Source: Pseudoduganella armeniaca (GTDB lineage Bacteria; Pseudomonadota; Gammaproteobacteria; Burkholderiales; Burkholderiaceae_D). Taken from it: a DNA stretch of 64,000 bases. The notes beneath the pieces were generated by a model. The model had not been told where the DNA came from, made no database searches, and saw nothing but the letters and a program-made list of their open reading frames with translations. The position numbers and the translations under genes were made by a program. The DNA lies in NCBI RefSeq assembly GCF_003028855.1, contig NZ_CP028324.1:6200001-6264000 (forward strand). Direction: 5' to 3'. This document shows, piece after piece, positions 23,812 to 32,481 of the stretch. Numbering within the stretch: position 1 is the stretch's first letter; each line of letters opens with the position of its first letter.

Positions 23812-25925
23812 GCAGCGCCACCGCACTGATCGTGCTGTGGGCCAGCGCCTGGATCGCGCGGCGGTTGGCGCCAGCGCTGTGTGCCCAGGCCGACGTGCTG
23901 ACCCGTGCCCAGGTCTACCTGCTGCTGGGCGCCGTATCGTTCTTTCTTGCCTTCCACCTGCTGGGCGCGGCCCAACTGCTGTGGGACACGCGCATCGTCA
24001 CGGTAGGCCATGCGGCGCTACTGCTGGGCGCTGCCGCGCTGGCCGTCAGCTGCCTGCCGCGTCAGCCGTACGGCATGGCCGCGCCGTGGCCGCTGCGGTT
24101 GCCGGGCACCATGCCACGGGCCACCGCCGCCGTGTTCGCGCTGACAGCCGCCATGCTCGTCTGCGCCTTCCCGCAAGGCTACGAGGTGCTGGCCTACCAC
24201 CTGCCGGCGGCCGTGGCGATGTTGCAGACACACAGCCTGCAGGCCTGGGACGGCAGCTTCCCCCACACCTTCCCCGCCAACGCCAGCGTGCTGGCCGCCT
24301 TCCTGCTGGCGACCGTACCGGAACGCCTGGTCGGCGCCATGAACCTGCTGTGGTTGCCCGCGCTGGCGCTGGCGACCTACGGCCTGTGCCGGCTGGCGGA
24401 CGCCGACCGGCGTGCGGCCTGGCTGGCCACCAGTGGCCTGCTCAGCGTGCCGATGGTGGGCTTTTCCATCGCCGAACCCAGCGCCGACCTCGGCGGCCTG
24501 GCCTTTGTCACGCTGGCGCTGTACTGCGCGCTGTGCCCGCGACTGCCGCGCCACGCCGGGCCCATGCTGGCAGGGCTTGCGGCCGGGCTGGCGTTCGGCT
24601 TCAAGAGCCTGCACCTGATCGGGGCGCTGCTGGTCGGCAGCCTGGTCTGCGTGCGGCACTGGCGGGACGGCGGTGTGCGGGCCGGCACGCTTTACGCTGC
24701 CGCGCTGCTCCTCACGGCTGGCTTCTGGCTGGCGCGCAACGCCCTGGCATACGGCAATCCGCTGTTTCCGGTCGTGCCCCCGCTGGTTGGCACCTGGCTG
24801 GGCTGGCGCCCCGCGGCGGACGTCGACTTCGCGCTGCGCCACGCCACCCAGTTCGAATGGGTGGCGACACCGGCGCAGTGGCTGATTTATCCATGGCAAG
24901 AACCGCACCGCTGGGGCCAGAACTTCAAGCACAGCGCCGGGCTGGGCGCCTTTGTCGCGGCCGCCCTGCCGGGCACGGCGCTGGCCTTCGGTGCCGCGCT
25001 GCTGCGCGACGGCTGGCGCGGCCATGGCGTGCGGCTGGCCCTGCTGTTCATGGCGGCCGGCATCCTGGCCGCGTGGTGGCTGCTGGACGATCACCAGCCC
25101 CGCTACGCGCTGGCGGCACTGCCGTGCTTCGCGGCATTGACGGCGTGGGCCGTCACGCAGGCGCAAGGGCACTCGCGCCGCGTGTTCGACGCGGTGTTGG
25201 GGCTGTGCGTGCTGGCGATGCTGGCCGTGTTCCTGTCGCGCCAGGCGCTCACGTTTGTCGATCGCATCGTGCTGGCGCGGCAGACCACGCGCGCCCAGTT
25301 CTACGAATATCCGCCGCTGGTGGACCGGCTGCCTGCCGGCAGCGTCATCCTCAACCTGGCCGACCGCAGCCGCCACTACCCATTGGCGGGAGCGGCGCTC
25401 GGCAATCGCGTCGTCAGCATGCCGGCGGGGCGCCGGCTGCTGGGGTTGCCGCCCAGCCTGACGGCGCCGGCCGCCGCGACACTGCGCGGCGACGTGCTGC
25501 GTGCCGCCGGCATCACCCACGTTTACGTCGCTGGAGTAAAGCTGAGCCATGACGATGCAATGCGTCTGCTGGCCGTCGCGCGGCTGGACCGCAATCCCGT
25601 CAACGGTCGCGCGCTGGCCCAGGCGCGCGTGCTGTACCGCGTGGCGTACCGGGTGGAGTACTTACCTTCAGTCCTTCAGCACGATGGTCAGCAGGGCGAT
25701 CGAATCGCTTTCCGCCCGCAGCGCATGGGCGGCGCCGCCTTCCAGGTACAGCATCTCGCCGTCATGCAACACGACGGTGCGCCCGTGCGCATCGACGGCG
25801 ATCGCGCCGGACAGGCATTGCAAGGTGACCTGGCCCTTGACCCAGTGCTCGGGCATATTCTTGCCCTCTGGCAACACCAGCCGGATCAGTTCCAGCTCAT
25901 CGGTCTTGGCGAGGGCGATCGATGA
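23808..25925 (+). CDS. Polytopic membrane protein, probable GT-C glycosyltransferase
   Basis: A protein of up to 705 residues starting at GTG 23808. It has about ten to twelve hydrophobic helices, and an early loop with an acidic residue beside YEVLAYHLPAAVAM, a pattern seen in GT-C enzymes using lipid-linked sugars. The real domain seems to end near residue 620. The frame then stays open for 258 bases into the oppositely oriented cupin gene, so the last 85 residues are antisense read-through. Pairing with the GT2 enzyme suggests envelope or protein glycosylation. Specificity is unknown. Confidence 0.75.
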   Translation: MSSATALIVLWASAWIARRLAPALCAQADVLTRAQVYLLLGAVSFFLAFHLLGAAQLLWDTRIVTVGHAALLLGAAALAVSCLPRQPYGMAAPWPLRLPGTMPRATAAVFALTAAMLVCAFPQGYEVLAYHLPAAVAMLQTHSLQAWDGSFPHTFPANASVLAAFLLATVPERLVGAMNLLWLPALALATYGLCRLADADRRAAWLATSGLLSVPMVGFSIAEPSADLGGLAFVTLALYCALCPRLPRHAGPMLAGLAAGLAFGFKSLHLIGALLVGSLVCVRHWRDGGVRAGTLYAAALLLTAGFWLARNALAYGNPLFPVVPPLVGTWLGWRPAADVDFALRHATQFEWVATPAQWLIYPWQEPHRWGQNFKHSAGLGAFVAAALPGTALAFGAALLRDGWRGHGVRLALLFMAAGILAAWWLLDDHQPRYALAALPCFAALTAWAVTQAQGHSRRVFDAVLGLCVLAMLAVFLSRQALTFVDRIVLARQTTRAQFYEYPPLVDRLPAGSVILNLADRSRHYPLAGAALGNRVVSMPAGRRLLGLPPSLTAPAAATLRGDVLRAAGITHVYVAGVKLSHDDAMRLLAVARLDRNPVNGRALAQARVLYRVAYRVEYLPSVLQHDGQQGDRIAFRPQRMGGAAFQVQHLAVMQHDGAPVRIDGDRAGQALQGDLALDPVLGHILALWQHQPDQFQLIGLGEGDR

Positions 25926-25997
25926 GAACTGTTTCACGTCCTCGCCGCTGCGTTGCAGGGCAATTACTTGTCCGGACGATGCGTGTTGTAAAGCCAT
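25668..25997 (-). CDS. Cupin-domain protein
   Basis: A 109-residue single-domain cupin with the patterns LVLPEGKNMPEHWVKGQVTLQCLSG and DGEMLYLEGGAAHALRA. The usual second metal-binding His is in GGAAHAL. The first motif keeps H (PEHW) and Q. A small sensor or enzyme of unknown substrate. It converges on, and overlaps, the 3' extension of the membrane protein gene. Confidence 0.8.
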   Translation of the reverse strand: MALQHASSGQVIALQRSGEDVKQFSSIALAKTDELELIRLVLPEGKNMPEHWVKGQVTLQCLSGAIAVDAHGRTVVLHDGEMLYLEGGAAHALRAESDSIALLTIVLKD

Positions 25998-26160
25998 GGA
26001 GCGCTCCTTATCGGGGGTTTTCTGGATATCTCATCTTAGCAGTCCGGCGCCGACGGCGACGCGCGTGCCGGCCGCAAGCGGACGCGACAAATAACGGAAA
26101 AGTGCGACACTGAAGTCACTCGCGAGCACCGACCGGCATCATTTTCTTGGAGCACTGGTC

Positions 26161-26622
26161 ATGAATAAATTCCTCAATATGCGCCGTGGACAGCGGCGCC
26201 AGACGGCCGAGCCGGAACTGGCCGTCACCGTGGATCGGCGCAAGAACCGCTTCGACCGCCGCAGTTTCATCAAGCTGGTCACGGCCGGTGCCAGCAGCGT
26301 CGTGCTGGAGGCCTGCGGCGGTGGCAGCGGCGGTGCGGCGGGCGAGGGCGGCAGCGTCACCTCGCCCCTGCCGGTCACCACGCCCACGTCCCCCAGCCTG
26401 CCGGTCTGGAGCCCGATCCCGCCGCTGACCTTCGTGCAGGGCGTGCCCTCCAGCATCAGCATCGCCGGCTACGTCAGCAACGCCACCAATGCCACGCTGG
26501 CACTGACAGCCGGGACCTTGCCGCCGGGGGTCACGTTCAACGCGGCCAAGCGCTCGTTCGACTACGACGGCAGCGGCGCCGTCACCAGCGCCGACGGCTT
26601 CGTCCTCTCCGCACGGGTGTAG
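26161..26622 (+). CDS. Tat-type lipoprotein with putative Ig-like region
   Basis: A 153-residue exported protein. The twin-arginine motif DRRSFIKLV (32-40) is followed by a lipobox LEAC with Cys 52, so Tat export and lipid anchoring are plausible. After a Gly/Ser/Thr/Pro linker, residues about 85-130 resemble a putative-Ig (He_PIG) strand pattern ending TLPPGVTFNAAKRSF. A DYDGSGAVTSAD segment resembles a calcium-binding loop. The domain looks cut short at the C-terminus. It is four bases ahead of the next gene, so probably one operon. Confidence 0.65.
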   Translation: MNKFLNMRRGQRRQTAEPELAVTVDRRKNRFDRRSFIKLVTAGASSVVLEACGGGSGGAAGEGGSVTSPLPVTTPTSPSLPVWSPIPPLTFVQGVPSSISIAGYVSNATNATLALTAGTLPPGVTFNAAKRSFDYDGSGAVTSADGFVLSARV

Positions 26623-26625
26623 GCC

Positions 26626-28635
26626 ATGGCCCAGACCTCTTCCGCCCCGTTCTCGATCCGCATCGAGCCGGCCGGCCGCGACGTCGTCGCGTTCCGCCTG
26701 TCGTCCGCCACCGGCGGCAGCAACCTGCCGTTCGCGCTGGGCCATGCCTTCCGCCAAGGCCACGTGCCGACCGGGTCGAGTCTCGCGGCCAACGTCGGCA
26801 GCGTCCAGGTCACGCCGAAAAACACCTGGCCGGATGGCTCGCTGAAATTCGCCATCGTGGCCGGCCGCGCGACGCTCGCCGCCGGCAGCGAGCTGACCGT
26901 CACCTTGCGCCAGGCGCCGGCCGCGGCGCCGACGGGCCTGACGACCGCCGCGCTGCGCAACACGGGCCTGACCGCCAGCATCGGCGCCGGCGGCTACGGC
27001 AATGCCAACTGGGCCGACGGCGACTGGGACACACCGCTGCGACGCTGGATCGAAGGTCCGCAAATGAGCTCGTGGATCTACCGCAAGCCAATCGGCAGCG
27101 ATCCGCACCTGGTCGCCTGGCTGGAGGTGCGGCTGTTCGCCGGCGGCGCCGTCGAGGTGCTGCCATGGATCGAGAACGGCTACATCAACCTGCCCGGCCA
27201 GAGCAACCGCAATGCCCAGTTCACCTTCACGCTGAACGGCAGCCAGCGCTTCGCCGCCAGCATCGACCTGCCGCACCACTGCCGCACCGTGCTGGTGTCG
27301 GACCGCACGTTCAGCTACTGGACCGGTGCCAGCGGCGACGTGATCGCCACGCACGACAAAGCCTACCTGCAGTCGACCGGGCTGGTGCCCGCCTACCGGG
27401 CCCAGGTGCCGGCGAACGCGCCGCTGTGGGGCACGCTGGCGCAGACCTACACGCCGCTCCAGCGCGGCAATTACTCGCCGGCGATGGGCCAGGGCGGCTA
27501 CCAGAGCGCCATCGGCATCCTGCCCGAGTGGGATGTGCTGTATCTGGCCAGCGAGGACCGCCGCGCGCTGCCCGGCCTGATCGTCAACGCCTACAGCGCC
27601 GGGCGCTACCCGATCCACTACCGCGACGAAGGCACGCAGCAGCCGCTGCGCTTCTCCGCGTATCCGAACCTGGTCGTCAACGGTGCCAGCGCCATCGACA
27701 ACTCGGGTGCCTCGAGCAAGAACCAGTACACGCCGGTGCCCACCGGCACGGTGCCGCCCAGCTGGGATTCGCCGCACCACCCGTCGATCGGCTTCTTCCC
27801 CTACCTGCTGACGGGGCGCTTCTATTTCCTCGAGCAGGTGCAGTTCGCCGCCACCGCCAACTACCTGAAAAACACCGACCAGACCCGCCAGTATTCGGCC
27901 GGCGTGTTCCTCACCAACGCGGGCGCCAACACCACGCGCGGCGCCGCCTGGGCGCTGCGCACGCTGGGCCAGGCCTGGACGGTGACGCCGGACGGCGACC
28001 CGCTGCAAGGCGAGTTCCTGGCCTCGCTGGCCGCCAACGTGGCGTACTACCACGGCCTGTACGTGGCCAAGCCGAACAACCCGCAAGGCTTCGTCTGGCC
28101 CTACTCCAGCTATACCGGCGGCTTCTGGTCGGAAGCGACCTGGATGCAGGACTTCTTCACGGCCTGCACCGGCTACCTGATCGACCTGGCGCCGCCGCTG
28201 CCGGCGGCCGGCACGGCGCACCTGGCGGCGTTTTTCGCGTGGAAGGCGAAAAGCATCGTGGGCCGCTTCGGCGGCACGGCGCCGACCGACTACCTGTTCA
28301 GCGACGCGGCCCAGTACACGATCGCCGTCGCCCCCAGCGACCGCGCCGATTTCGCCGGCGGCACGGGACCGTGGTATGCCAACTGGGGCGAGGTGTATCA
28401 AGCCACGCTGGGCAAGCCCAATCCCGGCGTCGTGGGGCCGCTGCGCGGCGCCTACTATCCCGAGCCCACCAGCTACTGGGCCAACCTGCAGCCGGCGCTG
28501 GCCTACGCGGTGCAGCACAACGTGCCGGGCGCGCGCGAGGCCTATGGCCGCATGACCGGCGCGCCGAACTGGAACGATTTCGTCAACGCCGTCAACAGCG
28601 CCCCCGTGTGGAGCGTGATGCCGCGCCCGACCTGA
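26626..28635 (+). CDS. Large protein with RIFT-barrel-like N-terminal region, function unknown
   Basis: A 669-residue protein without a signal peptide. It begins MAQTSSAPFSIRI, a motif shared with the next gene. Residues about 25-110 (LPFALGHAFRQGHVP, KNTWPDGSLKFAIVAGRATLAAG) resemble the RIFT-barrel start of PcRGLX/YetA-like polysaccharide lyase families. The rest is rich in Trp, Tyr and Asn with GGFWSEATWMQDFF and WANLQPALAYAV, compatible with an alpha/alpha toroid. This is a suggestion by eye, not a firm family assignment. How it would leave the cell is unclear. Confidence 0.6.
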   Translation: MAQTSSAPFSIRIEPAGRDVVAFRLSSATGGSNLPFALGHAFRQGHVPTGSSLAANVGSVQVTPKNTWPDGSLKFAIVAGRATLAAGSELTVTLRQAPAAAPTGLTTAALRNTGLTASIGAGGYGNANWADGDWDTPLRRWIEGPQMSSWIYRKPIGSDPHLVAWLEVRLFAGGAVEVLPWIENGYINLPGQSNRNAQFTFTLNGSQRFAASIDLPHHCRTVLVSDRTFSYWTGASGDVIATHDKAYLQSTGLVPAYRAQVPANAPLWGTLAQTYTPLQRGNYSPAMGQGGYQSAIGILPEWDVLYLASEDRRALPGLIVNAYSAGRYPIHYRDEGTQQPLRFSAYPNLVVNGASAIDNSGASSKNQYTPVPTGTVPPSWDSPHHPSIGFFPYLLTGRFYFLEQVQFAATANYLKNTDQTRQYSAGVFLTNAGANTTRGAAWALRTLGQAWTVTPDGDPLQGEFLASLAANVAYYHGLYVAKPNNPQGFVWPYSSYTGGFWSEATWMQDFFTACTGYLIDLAPPLPAAGTAHLAAFFAWKAKSIVGRFGGTAPTDYLFSDAAQYTIAVAPSDRADFAGGTGPWYANWGEVYQATLGKPNPGVVGPLRGAYYPEPTSYWANLQPALAYAVQHNVPGAREAYGRMTGAPNWNDFVNAVNSAPVWSVMPRPT

Positions 28636-28645
28636 GGAGCACAGC

Positions 28646-29902
28646 ATGGCACAGGTATCCTCCGCCCCGTTCGGCATCCGCATCGCGCCGAACAACCAGC
28701 CCGCCGGCGTGCCCGCGTGGGTGCCGCCGCCCGGCTACTTCGCCGACGTGCCGGTGAAGAACATGCCGCAGGACGTGACGCCGGCGCTGTACCGCTCCGT
28801 CAGCGACGCGATGGACAACCCCTTCATTGTCTGGGGCGGCAGCGCCATCCTGCGCGACTACAGCAGCCTGGGCGCCCAGGTCTACTATTCGGGCGGCCAC
28901 GAGGCCACGACATCGCTGCCGAACGTGCAGTTCTCGCTGATTTGCGATTTCTCGACCCTGATGTGGAGCGTGGCCAACGTGCCCACCAGCGCCAACGTCG
29001 CGACGAGCTTCGTCAACGGCTACGCGCCGGACAACACACCGTACACGCCGCACACCTACCTGGGCCTGCAGGAGCTGCCGCGCGCCTGGGGCGGTGGCGT
29101 GCGTGGTTCGCTGATGTCGTTCTTCTGGGCCGGCAGCCCGTACGAGAACCGCATCAACGTGCTGGACGTGGCCCAGCTGAACTACGGCTACAGCCGCTTC
29201 GCCACGCGCCAGCCGCAGAACGCCGACCCGACCCGCATCCGCTTCACGGCCGGCGACGCCGCGCGCGGCACCTACCCGATCACGGTAATGGACGACACCC
29301 GGCAAGGCTGGTGGGCCGCCACCAACGGCAGCGCCGACTACACGCTGTTCGTCAGCCGCACGGGCGAGATCACGCAGTATCCGGCGCTGGGCGGCAACCT
29401 GGCCAACGGCGCGCTGGTGCTGTGCAACCGCCTGAACCTGCTGATCGCGCTGGATGGCGGCTACTCGTCCGGCCCGTATGCCGGCAGCGCCTACCGCCGC
29501 ATGTACATCCGCGACCTGGAAACGGGCGCGATGACGACGATCAGCACGGCCGGCACGGTGCCGTCGCTGACGGACGGCTACGACGGCGGCGGCGCCAACT
29601 TCCATCGCCTCGACTCGCTCGGCCTGCAATGGGTCGATGAACTGGGCTGCATCGTGGGATTGGACCAGACGGTGTCGCCACCGATGGTCGTGCGGTTGAC
29701 GCCCCCGGCGAGCAACCCGGCCAGCGCGGCCTGGACATGGGAGCGCGTGCCGCTGCAGCACTGGCCCAACGACAGCGGCGGCCAGGCGCAATTGCAGGCG
29801 GCGCAGAACAATATCTGGTCGAAGTTCCGCTGGGTGCCGGCGCTGCATGCGTTCGTGTATGGGACGGCCAAGAACCGGCGGCCGCAGGTCGTTAAGCTGT
29901 AG
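28646..29902 (+). CDS. Beta-propeller-like protein of unknown function
   Basis: A 418-residue protein beginning MAQVSSAPFGIRI, nearly the same start as the preceding protein. Repeated units such as GAQVYYSGGHEATT, GGGVRGSLMSFFWAG and GGYSSGPYAGSAYRRMYIRDLETG look like kelch/propeller blades (Gly-Gly turns followed by aromatic strands). No signal peptide. GAGGAG lies ten bases before the ATG. Probably co-transcribed with the two genes before it. Substrate or partner unknown. Confidence 0.6.
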   Translation: MAQVSSAPFGIRIAPNNQPAGVPAWVPPPGYFADVPVKNMPQDVTPALYRSVSDAMDNPFIVWGGSAILRDYSSLGAQVYYSGGHEATTSLPNVQFSLICDFSTLMWSVANVPTSANVATSFVNGYAPDNTPYTPHTYLGLQELPRAWGGGVRGSLMSFFWAGSPYENRINVLDVAQLNYGYSRFATRQPQNADPTRIRFTAGDAARGTYPITVMDDTRQGWWAATNGSADYTLFVSRTGEITQYPALGGNLANGALVLCNRLNLLIALDGGYSSGPYAGSAYRRMYIRDLETGAMTTISTAGTVPSLTDGYDGGGANFHRLDSLGLQWVDELGCIVGLDQTVSPPMVVRLTPPASNPASAAWTWERVPLQHWPNDSGGQAQLQAAQNNIWSKFRWVPALHAFVYGTAKNRRPQVVKL

Positions 29903-29942
29903 TACGGCAAAGGCTCCCGCAGCGCTGCAGGCTTGGAGGCTT

Positions 29943-29976
29943 GGGGTCTGTCCCTCCGGGACTGACCCCGGTTTTC
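29943..29976 (-). repeat. REP-like element, copy B
   Basis: Read on the minus strand: GAAAACCGGGGTCAGTCCC, a short spacer, then GGGACAGACCCC, so the two half-elements lie almost head to head. It is inverted relative to copy C, 75 bases away, giving a paired (BIME-like) arrangement. Confidence 0.85.
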
Positions 29977-30050
29977 ATCCGCGGCGGCTGTCTATCCAGG
30001 AAAACGGACCGCATCACGCGCATGCTCCATGCGGACCAGCTGTCAACTTG

Positions 30051-30086
30051 GAAAACCGGGGTCAGTCCCCTTTGGGGACAGACCCC
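30051..30086 (+). repeat. REP-like element, copy C, forming a gene end
   Basis: GAAAACCGGGGTCAGTCCCC, TTT, GGGGACAGACCCC: a near-palindrome that can fold into a strong hairpin. On the minus strand it encodes the last residues (GSVPKGD) and the stop codon (TGA at 30062-30064) of the histidine kinase gene. Confidence 0.88.
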
Positions 30087-31618
30087 AACAACTGCGCAAT
30101 CGCCCCATCGAGCTTCGTAAAATCGATCGGCTTGGTAAAGTGCGCATCGAAGCCGGCCTCCGTCGCCGCCCGCTTGTCGCTGTCCTGCCCCCAGCCGGTA
30201 ACGGCGATGAGCACGATGCCGTGCCCCCACGGCGCCGCGCGCACGCGCCGGGCCAGTTCGTAGCCGTCCATGTCCGGCAGGCCGATATCGACCAGCGCGC
30301 AGTCGGGCCGGCCCTGCTCCAGCGCGGCCAGGCCCGCCGCACCGGTGTGCGCGCCCTGCACCGCATGGCCCAGCATATCCAGCGCCATCACCAGCGTCTC
30401 GCAGGCATCCACGTTGTCGTCGATGACCAGCAGCCGCGCCTTGCCGGCGGTCGCGTGCGCCATCGGCACTGGCGCGGCTTCCTCTGCCTGCGCCAGCGGC
30501 AAGGTCACTTCGAACACGCTGCCGTGCCCCAGCCCCGCGCTGCGGGCGCTGACGCTGCCGCCATGCAGCGCCGTCAATCCCTTGACCAGCGCCAGCCCGA
30601 TCCCCAGGCCGCCGGTGGAGCGCTCCAGCGGCGGATGCAGCTGCGAGAACATGTCGAAGATGCGTTCCAGCTGCTCGGGCGGGATGCCGGCGCCCGTGTC
30701 GGACACCTCGATGACGGCATTGCCATCGCGCGCGCTGGCCGCCAAGCCGATCGAGCCGCCTTCCGGCGTGAACTTGCTGGCGTTGTTGAGCAGGTTGCAG
30801 ACGATCTGCGTCAGCCGGGTGCGGTCGCCCTGCACCGTCAATGGCTCGGCGGCCTGAGCGATCGTCAGTTCCTGGTTGGCCTTTGTTACGGCTGGCAGTG
30901 CCGCTTCGGCGGCGCTGGCGAGGACGTCGGCCAGCGGCACTGGCTCCAGGCGCAACACCAGCTTGCCTTGGGTGATGCGCGACACTTCCAGCAAATCATC
31001 CACCAGGTGCGTCAACTGCGACAACTGCCGCTGCAGTACCTCCTGGCAGCGCCGCCACATCATCGAATCGTCTGGGCGCACACGCAGCACTTCCAGCACG
31101 TTGGCGATCGGTGCCAGTGGATTGCGCAGCTCGTGCGCCAGGGTGGCGATGAACTCGTCCTTGCGTCGATGCTCGCGGGCCAGCTCGTCGTTCAGCTGGC
31201 GCTGGCCCGCCTCCGCCGTGCGTGCGCGCTGGCGCGCCGCGAGCAGCTCGCGTTCGTATTTCTTGCGGTCGCTGGCAACCACCGCGCCGATGTCGTCGGT
31301 GAAAACGCCGTCGCGCTCGCGCCGCAGCGCATTGAGCAGCATCGGGATGCGGTGGCCGTCGCGGTGGATCAGGTCGAGCTGCACTTCCGCGATCGAACCC
31401 TGCATCTGCAGCAAAGGCAGCCAGTGCGTCTGGTGAAACACCTTTGCCCCCATCGGCAGCAGTTCGACGAAGCGCCGCTTGCCGGCCAGTTCTTCCGGCC
31501 GATAGCCAAGCCACCGGGCGAATGTTTCGTTGACCCGGACGATGGTTCCGCCGTCATCCGCACACAACAGTCCGCAGGGCGCAGATAGCCAGGCGTCGTC
31601 GGCGACCGCAGGTTCCAT
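30062..31618 (-). CDS. PAS-histidine kinase-receiver hybrid sensor
   Basis: A 518-residue soluble hybrid kinase. The PAS domain (about 5-118) is followed by a short coiled coil (118-152), a HisKA domain with phospho-accepting His 162 in AHELRNP, and an HATPase domain (NLLNNASKF, DTGAGIPPEQ, GGLGIGLALVKGL). A receiver domain follows (about 395-515) with VIDDN and the Asp in ALVDIGLPDMDG. No membrane helices. ATG 31616-31618 overlaps the stop of the RsbQ-like hydrolase (TGATG), so the pair is co-translated. The last seven residues come from repeat copy C. Confidence 0.9.
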   Translation of the reverse strand: MEPAVADDAWLSAPCGLLCADDGGTIVRVNETFARWLGYRPEELAGKRRFVELLPMGAKVFHQTHWLPLLQMQGSIAEVQLDLIHRDGHRIPMLLNALRRERDGVFTDDIGAVVASDRKKYERELLAARQRARTAEAGQRQLNDELAREHRRKDEFIATLAHELRNPLAPIANVLEVLRVRPDDSMMWRRCQEVLQRQLSQLTHLVDDLLEVSRITQGKLVLRLEPVPLADVLASAAEAALPAVTKANQELTIAQAAEPLTVQGDRTRLTQIVCNLLNNASKFTPEGGSIGLAASARDGNAVIEVSDTGAGIPPEQLERIFDMFSQLHPPLERSTGGLGIGLALVKGLTALHGGSVSARSAGLGHGSVFEVTLPLAQAEEAAPVPMAHATAGKARLLVIDDNVDACETLVMALDMLGHAVQGAHTGAAGLAALEQGRPDCALVDIGLPDMDGYELARRVRAAPWGHGIVLIAVTGWGQDSDKRAATEAGFDAHFTKPIDFTKLDGAIAQLLGSVPKGD

Positions 31619-32415
31619 CAAGTGCCTCGATCGACGAAGCGGCGGATCGCCGCCACGCTGGCGTCGGGTGCACTGAGATGCGGGCAATGTCCGGTGTTGT
31701 CGATCAGGACGTATTCGCTACCCGGAATGGCACGGTGGATGAACTCCCCCACGGCGACCGGCGCGATGAAGTCGTCCGTGCACTGCAAGATCAGCGTGGG
31801 CAGGCGGCACTGCGCCAGATCGGCGCGGTGGTCCGACAGGAACGTCACGCGCGCGAAATGTTTCGCGATATCCGGGTCGGTACGGCAGAAGCTGTTGGTC
31901 AACTCATCACGCAGGTGCGGCTGGTCGGGCGCGCCCATGATTTGCGGCGCGACGACGCTGGACCAGCCCAGGTAATTGCTTTCCATGGTGTCGAGCAGGT
32001 CCTCGATATCGGCGCGGGTAAAGCCGCCGCGATAGTCGCCATCGTCGATATAACAGGCCGATGGGCCGACCATGACCTGTGCCGCGAACAGTTCCGGCGC
32101 CTTGTTCACCGCCAGCAAGGCAATCATCGCGCTGACGGAATGACCGACCACCATCACGGGTCCGCGCGCCACGCTCCGGATGATCTCCAGCAGGTCGTCC
32201 GCATGGCCGTGCAGAGTCCCATAACGATCTTCGTCATAGGCGGACAAGTCGGATTTGCCGCAGCCGACGAGGTCATACACGATAACGGTGTGGGCTGACG
32301 CGAAGGCCGGCACCAGGAAGCGCCACATATTCTGGTCGCAGCCGAATCCGTGCAGGAAAACGATCGCCGGCCCGCTGCCCAAGACATTGATATTGTGTTT
32401 CAGATGCAGAGTCAT
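31618..32415 (-). CDS. RsbQ/KAI2-like alpha/beta hydrolase
   Basis: A 265-residue alpha/beta hydrolase strikingly like Bacillus RsbQ: HGFGCDQNMW (22-31), YDLVGCGKSDLSAYDEDRY, the nucleophile Ser 93 in GHSVSAMI, LQCTDDFIAP with the acid at about 214-215, and His 243 in TGHCPHLS. In Bacillus, RsbQ delivers a small-molecule signal to the PAS domain of RsbP. Here the overlapping downstream gene is a PAS histidine kinase, so it is likely the ligand-processing half of a two-protein sensor. The ligand is unknown. Confidence 0.9.
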   Translation of the reverse strand: MTLHLKHNINVLGSGPAIVFLHGFGCDQNMWRFLVPAFASAHTVIVYDLVGCGKSDLSAYDEDRYGTLHGHADDLLEIIRSVARGPVMVVGHSVSAMIALLAVNKAPELFAAQVMVGPSACYIDDGDYRGGFTRADIEDLLDTMESNYLGWSSVVAPQIMGAPDQPHLRDELTNSFCRTDPDIAKHFARVTFLSDHRADLAQCRLPTLILQCTDDFIAPVAVGEFIHRAIPGSEYVLIDNTGHCPHLSAPDASVAAIRRFVDRGT

Positions 32416-32481
32416 AAGCGCATGGTCGATGTAGGTCGGATCAGCATCTTACCATCGCGATAACATCGGGTCAGTTACGGT

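Noticed and set aside
24018..25550. A 510-residue minus-strand frame opposite the membrane glycosyltransferase
   Set aside because: It is the antisense of a clearly polytopic membrane protein, and its Gln/His/Arg/Gly content is typical of a shadow frame.
26116..28695. An 859-residue minus-strand frame antisense to the unknown 669-residue protein
   Set aside because: The Arg/Gly/Ala/His-rich translation has no hydrophobic-core pattern. The plus-strand protein has normal composition, a shared N-terminal motif with its neighbour and operon spacing.
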